Assembly: GCA_025357775.1 (NCBI GenBank)
Contig: JANXOQ010000132.1
Location: 1-6,305 of the forward strand
DNA from: Ferruginibacter sp.
Lineage (GTDB): Bacteria; Bacteroidota; Bacteroidia; Chitinophagales; Chitinophagaceae
Length of the DNA stretch: 6,305 bases
Direction of reading: 5' to 3'
How positions within the stretch are numbered: position 1 is the stretch's first letter; every line of letters begins with the position of its first letter. Made by a program: the position numbers and the translations under genes. The notes beneath the pieces were generated by a model. It had not been told where the DNA came from. It saw only the letters and a list, made by a program, of their open reading frames with translations, and ran no database searches. Of this stretch, positions 1 to 6,305 are shown piece by piece.

Positions 1-2789
1 CCATTTTCGTCAAAATCATTGTAGTAAAGTTTTACAGGGTTTTCTTCATTTGCATGAAAGCGATTATTTTCTCCAAGATTACCTGCTATTAAGTCTTCTT
101 TTCCATCACCATTTATATCAATCGGAAAAACGAAATTCCACCATCCAAGTTTGTTTGTAATAATTTTTTTCTCAAAAGTTTTATTGTTGTTTTTAAATGC
201 TACTACACCGCCCCATTCCAAACTTAATACCAAATCTTTTTTACCATCATTATCTAAGTCTGACCAAACTGCATTTGTTACCAATCCAATTTTTGCCAAT
301 TCAGTATTGTATTTATTCGTAACATCAATAAATTTTCCTGTGCCGTCATTTTGTAGTAAATACGAGGTTGGCGTTTTGCTATATTCCCACGGCACAGCTC
401 TGCCTCCAATAAATAAATCTATAAAACCATCCCCATTAAAATCGTATGGCTTTATGCAAGATGCTGTAAGTAAATTGGTAGCCGTAAATGCATCATTTTT
501 CTTTGTGAAATTACCTTTTCCATCATTCAAATAGACTCTTGGTAAAAGCATTTCGCTATTGCCATAAAATTCATTACCACCACTTGCTACCAACAAATCT
601 TTAAAACCATCATTGTTTATATCTGCAAAATTTGCATCCACATCTTCATAAATACTGTCCCTATCCAAAGCTATTTGAGAAGATTTTATAAACTTGCCAT
701 TTGTGTTTTGAAAAAAAAGTATCGGCTTTATAAATTTTGCAGAGCCAATATAAACGTCATCTAAACCATCACCATTTACATCTGCTACTGCTAATGCAGG
801 TCCTTCTCTAGAAATCATAAATGGCATCAAACCTTCTCTATCAAATTCATTAAAATTATTTTCTTCATGCTTAAAAGATAATCCTACCTCTTTCGTAATA
901 TCTTTTGCATTAAACTGGCTAGTGTCTTTTTTTGTTAATTTTTCATAATTAAAAATTGGTAATTTTTTTTTGTAATTTATGGCTTGTATTATATTGGTCT
1001 TATAATCAATTTTTTGGAAAGTATTATCTGGCCAAATCATAATAATAGAATCAATTTTTGAGTTGCTTAAGCCGATGTGTAGCGGCACTTCCATACTACT
1101 TTGAAAACCACGTACCGCATATTTTTCATAAGTTCTAGTTTCATTTTTTGCAAATACAATTGCTTTTGCTCCTATGGCATTTATATTATTGCTGTCTCCT
1201 TTTAATTTTAGTTCAACCCACACATTTGAATCTGCTTTGTTTGTTTTATTTTCATACAATAATACTGGGTCTTCTATATTATTTACTACAATGTCTATAT
1301 CGCCATCGTTGTCAAAATCTGCATAGGCTGCCCCATTACTAAAAGTAGGTTTGTCGTTTTTAATTCTCGTTTCTATATCCTCAAACTTTACATTTTGTTT
1401 GTTTAGAAAAAACTTATTTGGTAGTTTTATTTCAGGAAAATTATTTACCAGCGCCATTTCTTTTTCACCCATTTTATTTGATCTAATTTTATCTTGTATT
1501 TCGCTGTTGCTTACATAATTTACATAATCCATATCATTCATCCGCTTAGGAATACCATTGCTTACAAATAAATCCTTCCATCCATCATTGTTAAAATCTG
1601 TCCACAATGCAGCCCAGCTCCAATCTGTAGCTTCTACACCTGAATACATAGCCACTTCGCTAAACATACCATTTCGCTTATTTAATTGTAATGCATTTCT
1701 GCTAAACTGCGGATGATAGCCTGCCTTTATTTTATAATTAAAAAGATTGTAATCGTCTTCTTCAAGCGATCGTTTTAGTATTTTTGGGTCATAAGGCAGC
1801 ATGTCCATAGAAATAATTTCTGGTGCAGCATCATTATTTATATCTGCAATATCTACACCCATGCTAAATTGGCTTGTGTGCATTGTTTGTGTTTGAAGGG
1901 TTTCAGCAAACGTGCCATTCTTTTGGTTAATGTATAAATAATCATTTTCATGAAAATCATTACCAATATAAATATCTGGCCATCCATCCATATTAATATC
2001 TGCTACGCAAATGCCCAAGCCATAGCTAATAATAGAGCCTGTTATACCTGCTTGTTTTGAAACATCAATAAACTTTCCTTTATCATTTCTAAAAAGCATA
2101 TCACCAGCTAAACTATCTCTGGTATTTTCGTAAGTTTTTTTATCATTAAATGTGCCGAGAAATCGCAATGAATGATTCATCAAATACATATCCAAATCAC
2201 CATCACCATCATAATCTAAAAAAGCAGCTTGTGTGCCAAAGGCGGAAATGGCAAGCCCCATATCTGTGGCTTCGTCTTTATAAAATGGCACTCCATTTTT
2301 ATCTATACCCTTGCAAATAAGAAATTGATTTTTACTTTGTAAAGTTTCAAAATTACCTACTCTGCATACGTAAATATCTAACAAGCCATCATTATTTATA
2401 TCTACTACTGATGTGCCTGTACTCCAAGCACTATCATTCGGAATTTTGGTTTGAAGTGTTACATCTTCAAATTTTAAATTTCCTTTATTAAGATAAAGTT
2501 TGTTTTGATGTTGGTTGCTTGTAAAAAATAAATCAACTAACCCATCATTATTAAAATCGCCCGCACCTACACCTGCACCATTATAAAAGTACATGTAATT
2601 AAACATATTAAAATTTGCAGTAGGGGTAAGTTTGTTTGTAAAGTTTAAGCCTGTTTTTGTACTTTCTAAGGCTTCGAACAAATACGGTTTGTTTTCTGTT
2701 GTTTTGTGATTGCAAGAAATAATTAGGGCAAGTATTCCTGCAAAAAAAAATTTATGTGATAAGCAATATATATTTATCAGTTTATTCAT
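1..2789 (-). CDS. FG-GAP/VCBS repeat lipoprotein with ASPIC/UnbV domain, 3' end outside the window
   Basis: An uninterrupted minus-strand frame from ATG at 2789 to the left edge, 929 whole codons plus two bases, with no stop. Residues 1-26 are a lipoprotein signal with a rather long N-region (MNKLINIYCLSHK), a core from F14, and lipobox IISC with C26 as the lipidated cysteine. Seven Asp-rich loops follow, then an ASPIC/UnbV domain at about 535-595 (RGFQSS at 560-565, IMIWP at 583-587), then six more loops before the edge. It shares with the upstream gene TSNQ after the first loop, DWSW (389-392), FSNG..YAD before the seventh loop, and EGP (662-664). It is a clear but diverged paralogue. The last visible residues (NDFDEN) align with residue 920-925 of the neighbour, which has 183-187 residues beyond that point, so roughly 180 codons are missing. 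The in-frame ATG at 2801 is cut off by TAA at 2790-2792, so 2789 is the only plausible start. Probably a surface or periplasm-facing outer-membrane lipoprotein; ligand unknown. Confidence 0.92.
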   Translation of the reverse strand, partial: MNKLINIYCLSHKFFFAGILALIISCNHKTTENKPYLFEALESTKTGLNFTNKLTPTANFNMFNYMYFYNGAGVGAGDFNNDGLVDLFFTSNQHQNKLYLNKGNLKFEDVTLQTKIPNDSAWSTGTSVVDINNDGLLDIYVCRVGNFETLQSKNQFLICKGIDKNGVPFYKDEATDMGLAISAFGTQAAFLDYDGDGDLDMYLMNHSLRFLGTFNDKKTYENTRDSLAGDMLFRNDKGKFIDVSKQAGITGSIISYGLGICVADINMDGWPDIYIGNDFHENDYLYINQKNGTFAETLQTQTMHTSQFSMGVDIADINNDAAPEIISMDMLPYDPKILKRSLEEDDYNLFNYKIKAGYHPQFSRNALQLNKRNGMFSEVAMYSGVEATDWSWAALWTDFNNDGWKDLFVSNGIPKRMNDMDYVNYVSNSEIQDKIRSNKMGEKEMALVNNFPEIKLPNKFFLNKQNVKFEDIETRIKNDKPTFSNGAAYADFDNDGDIDIVVNNIEDPVLLYENKTNKADSNVWVELKLKGDSNNINAIGAKAIVFAKNETRTYEKYAVRGFQSSMEVPLHIGLSNSKIDSIIMIWPDNTFQKIDYKTNIIQAINYKKKLPIFNYEKLTKKDTSQFNAKDITKEVGLSFKHEENNFNEFDREGLMPFMISREGPALAVADVNGDGLDDVYIGSAKFIKPILFFQNTNGKFIKSSQIALDRDSIYEDVDANFADINNDGFKDLLVASGGNEFYGNSEMLLPRVYLNDGKGNFTKKNDAFTATNLLTASCIKPYDFNGDGFIDLFIGGRAVPWEYSKTPTSYLLQNDGTGKFIDVTNKYNTELAKIGLVTNAVWSDLDNDGKKDLVLSLEWGGVVAFKNNNKTFEKKIITNKLGWWNFVFPIDINGDGKEDLIAGNLGENNRFHANEENPVKLYYNDFDEN
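3..782 (-). repeat. Six visible FG-GAP-type motifs, C-terminal half of the truncated protein
   Basis: From residue 670 onward: DVNGDGLDD (670), DINNDGFKD (723), DFNGDGFID (783), DLDNDGKKD (844), DINGDGKED (891) and the start of DFDEN (925), cut by the window edge. Gaps are 53, 60, 61, 47 and 34, matching the upstream protein within two residues. A seventh motif is expected about 104 residues further on, outside the window. Confidence 0.82.
1293..2558 (-). repeat. Seven FG-GAP calcium-loop motifs, N-terminal half of the truncated protein
   Basis: Residues 78-499 hold DFNNDGLVD (78), DINNDGLLD (130), DYDGDGDLD (192), DINMDGWPD (264), DINNDAAPE (316), DFNNDGWKD (398) and DFDNDGDID (491). Gaps between starts are 52, 62, 72, 52, 82 and 93 residues, almost the same as in the upstream paralogue, which supports common descent of the whole array by gene duplication. 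The fifth loop is degenerate: Ala replaces Gly and Glu replaces the last Asp. Confidence 0.87.
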
Positions 2790-2891
2790 TTAATTATTCA
2801 TTTATTCCTATAGTTCTGTTAAAGCATTTGTTAGAGTTTTTATTAAAAAAACAAAAACACATAGTCACAATATTATCATAGATTCAGATAG
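2790..2891 (-). other. Spacer between the two paralogues, with a three-codon leader frame
   Basis: This 102-base, very AT-rich spacer has no stable GC-rich hairpin with a T-run, and no good match to the Bacteroidota promoter (TTG then TAnnTTTG), so co-transcription of the two genes is the simplest reading. At its downstream end ATG-AAT-AAT-TAA (2801-2790) forms a three-codon frame abutting the real start at 2789. AGGA (2809-2806) sits four bases ahead of this small frame, but such sites carry little weight in Bacteroidota. Whether the leader frame is translated cannot be told. Confidence 0.5.
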
Positions 2892-5800
2892 TTATTTACG
2901 AAATTTATACAAAAATGGGTAGTCATCATTTCGCAAAAACAATATGGCATCCCCATTTTTTGTTTTAAAGTTTTGGATATCTCTTACCACACCTCTTACC
3001 ATTATACCACTTTCTTTTGATGGAATTTCTTCAAGTATTTTATTTCCTTTATTTAAAAGTATTGTTCCAAAATTTGCATCTAATTTTCCAAATTGCGGTA
3101 AACAATCGGGTAAGTTGCCGCCGAGTATCAAATCAATTTTTCCGTCTCCATTTATATCTTTTGGTAAAATGGCATTTATACAAGATAATTCTGATGTTAT
3201 AGGTAGCATAGCTATTTCAAAATTACCATTGCCATTATTGTAAGCAATACAACTACTGCTATAATTAAATGTTTTTACGATGGATGTTTTTATTAATTCT
3301 GTTTTAAACATTTTTTGGATTGTTTGCTCTGCGTAAATGCTATGACGTAAATTAATTTTTTTAAAAATAGGTAAAGCTTCTGTAAATTCTTTTTTCAAAA
3401 ATATTGGCACATCTTTTCCATCTATTGTTTGCGAAAATACTTTATCCTGTAAACCATTTTGGTCAAAATCATTCATCCAAAGTTTTATTGGCTTAGATGA
3501 ATCTAGGTGTAAATAAAAATTATCTCCTATATTACCTAGTATCAAGTCTTCTTTGCCATCAGCATTTATATCCGCAGTTTTTATGGTTTGCCACCAACCA
3601 TTCATATTTTCTAAATTTGTTTTTATTTCTGCAAACTTTCCATTTGTATAACTAAATATTTTTGGAGTCATCCATTCTCCTACAATTACTAATTCTTTTT
3701 TACTGTCGCCCGCAATATCTGCCCATACTGCATCTGTAACCATTCCTATTTTTTCAATTGTGGGGGCTTTAAGTTTTGTAACATCTGTAAAATGCCCCTT
3801 CCCATCATTTTCAAAAATGTAACTCGTTGGGCTTACACCATAGTTATAACTCAAACTTCTACCACCTACAAATAAATCTTGGTCGCCATCTCCATCAAAA
3901 TCATAAGTAATAGCTACAGAAATATTACTGCTATTTTCAGAAAAATTATTCATAGACTTTGTAAAATTTCCTTTGCCATCATTAAGGTATAATCTATGTT
4001 GCAAATAAATACTTCTTGGCGGCTCATTATTACCTCCGGCGCCTACAAATAAATCTATATCACCGTCTGCATCTGCATCAAAAAAACAAACAGCTACATC
4101 TTCAAATGATTTATCTTCTTCAAAGCATGGTTGTAGTTTTTTTGAAAAACTTCCGCTACTTGTTTGTACATACAATTGTCCTGCTTGATCTTTTGCACCG
4201 CCAATAAAAATATCTTCTAGCCCATCACCATTTACATCTGCATGAGCAGCTTTTGGCCCTTCTTTACTTTGCATGGTAGGCACGTTACGTTCTTGGTAAA
4301 AATCTACAAAATCATTTTCCAAATGCTTGTCAAATTTAAAACTACTATCTATCGTAAATAGCTTAGGAGAGGGGATTGTAGCAAAAGACGGCAACATGTA
4401 CTTTTTCTCTTTTTCATGGTTGATGGTGTAAGTACTATTTATTTTTATGCTATCAATTTTTGTAATTTGAGCATTAGGCCATATTATTAAAATAGAATCA
4501 ATTTTTTTATTTCCTATTCCAATTACATTTTTATAATCAACACTACTTTGAAAACCTCTTGCTGGGTAAACTTCTCTATCAATAATTTCTTTACCACTAA
4601 ATAATTTTATGGTGCTACCAATAGCAAAACGATTGCTACCTGTATCTTTTAATAAAATGCTGATGTAATTTGTACTATCATTTTCCCTGCTCATATTCTT
4701 GTAAACAAAGCTTGGCATGTTTACATTGTTTACAATTAAATCTAAATCTCCGTCATTGTCTAAATCTGCATAGGCCGAGCCATTGCTAAATGATGGTTGC
4801 CCGAGTCCACTTACTTCAGCGGCATCTTCAAATTTTAGATTGCCCTTATTTTTAAAAAAATGATTGGGTATGGGTCTCGAAGGCATAGAATCTACTATGC
4901 TTTGCATATTTTGTTTTTGTCCACTAGCAGCCATTTTTTGAATAACATCATTTGCAAAAAAATCAATGAAATCTTGATCTGTTACATCTTTATAAATTCC
5001 ATTACATACAAAAATATCTTGCATGCCATCATTATTGGCATCAAACATTAATGCGCCCCAGCTCCAATCGCTTGCCGCCACGCCACTATAATGCGCAGTT
5101 TCTAGAAAATGGTTGTTACCTTGGTTTATCTGCAAGGCATTTTGTTGTACCTGCTCATAAAAACCTTGTTTCTTTTTAAATTGATAAGTGTCATAATTGT
5201 CAAAACTCGATGTTGTTTTTAGTCGCTTATCATCGCTAGGCAACATATCTGTTGTAAAAATATCAGGTTTACCATCATTGTTTACATCCGCAGCATCTGC
5301 CCCCATAGAAGCGGTACTTGTATGACCCATTTGGTTTTGCAAATCTTCTTTAAACGTTCCATTTTTTTGGTTGATGTACAAATAATCTCTTTCAAAAAAA
5401 TCATTGCTAATATAAATATCTGGATAAGTATCTCCATTTACATCGCTTATTGTAACACCAAGCCCAAAACCTATAAGGCTTCCATATATATTTGCTGTAG
5501 CACTTACATCTACAAAATGACCAACATCATTTCGCAGTAATTTATCACCACCACCTTTTGCAAAATCTGCCACAGGCCAATCCGCAGCACGTAAATCTCT
5601 TTTATTGCTATAGTTAAGTGTGTTTACTGGTATAAAACTATTATTCAAAATATAGCAGTCTAAGTCACCATCTTTATCATAATCAAAAAACGCCGCATGG
5701 GTGGTATAGCCAGTTTCATCTAAGCCATATTCTTTTGCTTGTTCTATAAATGTACCGTCGTGTTTGTTTATAAAAAGTTTATTGTATTCTTTTGTTGTCC

Positions 5801-6230
5801 ATTTGTCGTAGCCTGCATTACATACATAAATGTCTAGCCAGCCATCAGCATTTATATCTACCATTACAACACCGGTATTCCATTTACCCTTTTCTTCTAT
5901 ACCAGCTTTTGCACTTATATCTTCAAATTTAAAATTGCCTTTGTTTAAAAATAATTTATTTGCGCCTTGGTTACTTGTAAAAAATACATCTGCTAACCCG
6001 TCGTTATTTACATCACCTGTAGCTACACCGCCACCGTTGTAAAAATTGCGGTAACTAAAAATATTAAAATCGGGAGTATTCTCAACAGTATTGGTAAAGC
6101 TAATACCTGTGCTTAGGCTATCCTGTAGTTGAAAAAGTGTGCGGTTACTAGTGCTTTTTTGCTTACATGAAATAAATAAATTTAAAACTATTAGGCATAG
6201 TACAAAACTTAAAATTAGGTTTTTATTCAT
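2892..6230 (-). CDS. FG-GAP/VCBS repeat lipoprotein with ASPIC/UnbV domain (CRTAC1-like), complete
   Basis: A complete 1112-residue protein, ATG at 6230 to TAA at 2892-2894. Residues 1-22 form a lipoprotein signal: MNKN, a hydrophobic core, then the lipobox FISC with the lipidated cysteine at C22. Residues 60-505 and 660-1045 carry Asp-rich calcium-loop repeats (see the repeat entries). Between them, about residues 525-600 match the ASPIC/UnbV domain, with the family-like RGFQSS at 558-563 and a following IIWP segment. Other family hallmarks are YNGGGVATGD near 64-73, DWSW at 388-391, and EGP at 657-659 just before the second repeat block. The family is predicted to fold as beta-propellers that bind calcium and mediate extracellular contacts; no catalytic residues are recognisable and the ligand is unknown. 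It ends without a type IX secretion C-terminal domain, so a lipid anchor in the outer membrane is the likely location. It is the first gene of a probable two-gene unit, 102 bases ahead of its paralogue. The start is firm because the signal peptide begins at this ATG. Family assignment is confident; biological role is not. Confidence 0.93.
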   Translation of the reverse strand: MNKNLILSFVLCLIVLNLFISCKQKSTSNRTLFQLQDSLSTGISFTNTVENTPDFNIFSYRNFYNGGGVATGDVNNDGLADVFFTSNQGANKLFLNKGNFKFEDISAKAGIEEKGKWNTGVVMVDINADGWLDIYVCNAGYDKWTTKEYNKLFINKHDGTFIEQAKEYGLDETGYTTHAAFFDYDKDGDLDCYILNNSFIPVNTLNYSNKRDLRAADWPVADFAKGGGDKLLRNDVGHFVDVSATANIYGSLIGFGLGVTISDVNGDTYPDIYISNDFFERDYLYINQKNGTFKEDLQNQMGHTSTASMGADAADVNNDGKPDIFTTDMLPSDDKRLKTTSSFDNYDTYQFKKKQGFYEQVQQNALQINQGNNHFLETAHYSGVAASDWSWGALMFDANNDGMQDIFVCNGIYKDVTDQDFIDFFANDVIQKMAASGQKQNMQSIVDSMPSRPIPNHFFKNKGNLKFEDAAEVSGLGQPSFSNGSAYADLDNDGDLDLIVNNVNMPSFVYKNMSRENDSTNYISILLKDTGSNRFAIGSTIKLFSGKEIIDREVYPARGFQSSVDYKNVIGIGNKKIDSILIIWPNAQITKIDSIKINSTYTINHEKEKKYMLPSFATIPSPKLFTIDSSFKFDKHLENDFVDFYQERNVPTMQSKEGPKAAHADVNGDGLEDIFIGGAKDQAGQLYVQTSSGSFSKKLQPCFEEDKSFEDVAVCFFDADADGDIDLFVGAGGNNEPPRSIYLQHRLYLNDGKGNFTKSMNNFSENSSNISVAITYDFDGDGDQDLFVGGRSLSYNYGVSPTSYIFENDGKGHFTDVTKLKAPTIEKIGMVTDAVWADIAGDSKKELVIVGEWMTPKIFSYTNGKFAEIKTNLENMNGWWQTIKTADINADGKEDLILGNIGDNFYLHLDSSKPIKLWMNDFDQNGLQDKVFSQTIDGKDVPIFLKKEFTEALPIFKKINLRHSIYAEQTIQKMFKTELIKTSIVKTFNYSSSCIAYNNGNGNFEIAMLPITSELSCINAILPKDINGDGKIDLILGGNLPDCLPQFGKLDANFGTILLNKGNKILEEIPSKESGIMVRGVVRDIQNFKTKNGDAILFLRNDDYPFLYKFRK
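3132..4238 (-). repeat. Seven FG-GAP-type motifs, C-terminal half of the complete protein
   Basis: Residues 665-1033 hold DVNGDGLED (665), DADADGDID (718), DFDGDGDQD (777), the degenerate DIAGDSKKE (838), DINADGKED (887), DFDQNGLQD (921) and DINGDGKID (1025). Gaps between starts are 53, 59, 61, 49, 34 and 104 residues. The 34/104 pair departs from normal blade spacing, so the sixth motif may be an extra loop and not a full blade. A second propeller is likely, its blade number less certain than in the N-terminal half. Confidence 0.82.
4740..6014 (-). repeat. Seven FG-GAP calcium-loop motifs, N-terminal half of the complete protein
   Basis: Residues 73-497 hold seven nine-residue loops of the D-x-D/N-x-D-G-x-x-D type: DVNNDGLAD (73), DINADGWLD (125), DYDKDGDLD (183), DVNGDTYPD (263), DVNNDGKPD (315), DANNDGMQD (397) and DLDNDGDLD (489). 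Most are followed by a hydrophobic strand such as DIYV or LIVN. Gaps between motif starts are 52, 58, 80, 52, 82 and 92 residues. Seven units fit one seven-bladed propeller of the integrin-alpha kind; the fold is inferred. The fourth loop has Thr where Gly is normal. Confidence 0.88.
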
Positions 6231-6257
6231 TTAAAAAATTATAATATAAAATTACAC

Positions 6258-6297
6258 AAAAAAGAGGCAGTCAAAAATAAATTTGAACTGCCCCTTT
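6258..6297 (-). terminator. Intrinsic terminator of an unseen upstream minus-strand gene
   Basis: On the minus strand AAAGGGGCAGT pairs with ACTGCCTCTTT (one mismatch, 6265 with 6293), extended after a bulged base (6286) by CAAA/TTTG around a six-base loop (6276-6281). The stem is followed by six T residues (6263-6258). This is the classic intrinsic terminator form, oriented to stop transcription that enters from the right. On the plus strand the T-run is weak (TTTAATTT), and no plus-strand gene approaches it. It probably closes the gene lying beyond 6305, and it ends only 27 bases before the start codon of the next gene. Confidence 0.82.
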
Positions 6298-6305
6298 AAT
6301 TTATG

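Noticed and set aside
151..534. Plus-strand open frame of 127 codons
   Set aside because: It lies wholly inside the minus-strand lipoprotein gene, whose frame is intact and has strong family motifs. Its low-complexity Ser/Pro/Phe composition is what the complement of Asp/Gly/Asn-rich coding gives.
1148..1342. Plus-strand Leu-rich frame that looks membrane-like
   Set aside because: It is antisense to the ASPIC/UnbV region of the second gene; the Leu/Tyr/His richness is a shadow of Asn/Lys/Ile codons.
2836..2852. Small inverted repeat GTTTTT/AAAAAC in the spacer, possible terminator of the first gene
   Set aside because: The stem is six pairs, five of them A-T, and there is no T-run after it on the minus strand, so it would be too weak to terminate.
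2820..2891. Promoter for the second gene within the spacer, including TAATATTG as a near match to TAnnTTTG
   Set aside because: No TTG element lies at the right distance upstream, so the match is no better than chance.
2944..6042. Several plus-strand open frames of 61-99 codons (at 2944, 3017, 4016, 4860, 5322 and 5830)
   Set aside because: All are antisense to the 1112-residue gene, have no recognisable domain, and reflect the scarcity of complementary stop codons opposite its repeats.
6247..6274. Possible promoter for the first gene: TTG (6274-6272) and TAATTTTA (6254-6247) on the minus strand
   Set aside because: The last base of the TAnnTTTG box does not match and the spacer is 17 bases where 19-21 is usual. 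In such AT-rich sequence this is weak, and the upstream element lies inside the terminator stem.
1..6305. Regular Asp/Gly/Asn codon pattern repeated through the window as a possible DNA repeat array or CRISPR
   Set aside because: The recurring strings (such as ccatcattatttat on the plus strand) are the complement of FG-GAP loop codons, at 34-180-residue intervals with diverged sequence between, so the repetition is at protein level.

Overview
The window is AT-rich and fully occupied by two large genes in tandem on the minus strand. Both encode lipoproteins of the FG-GAP/VCBS-repeat plus ASPIC/UnbV (CRTAC1-like) type. The family, the cysteine lipoprotein signals, the AT-rich leaders without Shine-Dalgarno sites, and the low GC together suggest a member of the Bacteroidota, perhaps a Chitinophagaceae- or Cytophagia-like organism. 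That placement is inference from gene type and composition; there is no marker gene here.

Layout, read in the direction of transcription (right to left): at 6258-6297 lies a strong intrinsic terminator that most likely ends an unseen minus-strand gene beyond the right edge. After only 27 bases comes the first gene (6230-2892, 1112 aa, complete). A 102-base spacer without a convincing terminator or promoter follows. The second gene starts at 2789 and runs off the left edge, with 929 codons visible. Comparison with its neighbour suggests about 180 codons are missing. No RNA genes, mobile elements, CRISPR arrays or plus-strand genes are supported.

The two proteins are diverged paralogues with almost identical layout: a lipoprotein signal, seven Asp-rich FG-GAP calcium-loop motifs, a central ASPIC/UnbV segment with a shared RGFQSS motif, then a second group of such motifs (seven in the complete protein, six visible in the truncated one). 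Motif-to-motif spacing is nearly residue-for-residue the same in both. The likely picture is two beta-propellers joined by the ASPIC/UnbV domain and anchored by lipid to the outer membrane. The pair is probably co-transcribed. In Bacteroidota such proteins often sit next to SusC/SusD-type outer-membrane uptake genes, but none is visible here. Their substrate or partner cannot be read from the sequence.

I see no new biological system. The points worth a second look are the double seven-motif architecture, blade-specific loss of calcium-loop residues, the hairpin just ahead of the first gene, and the duplicated start-codon context.
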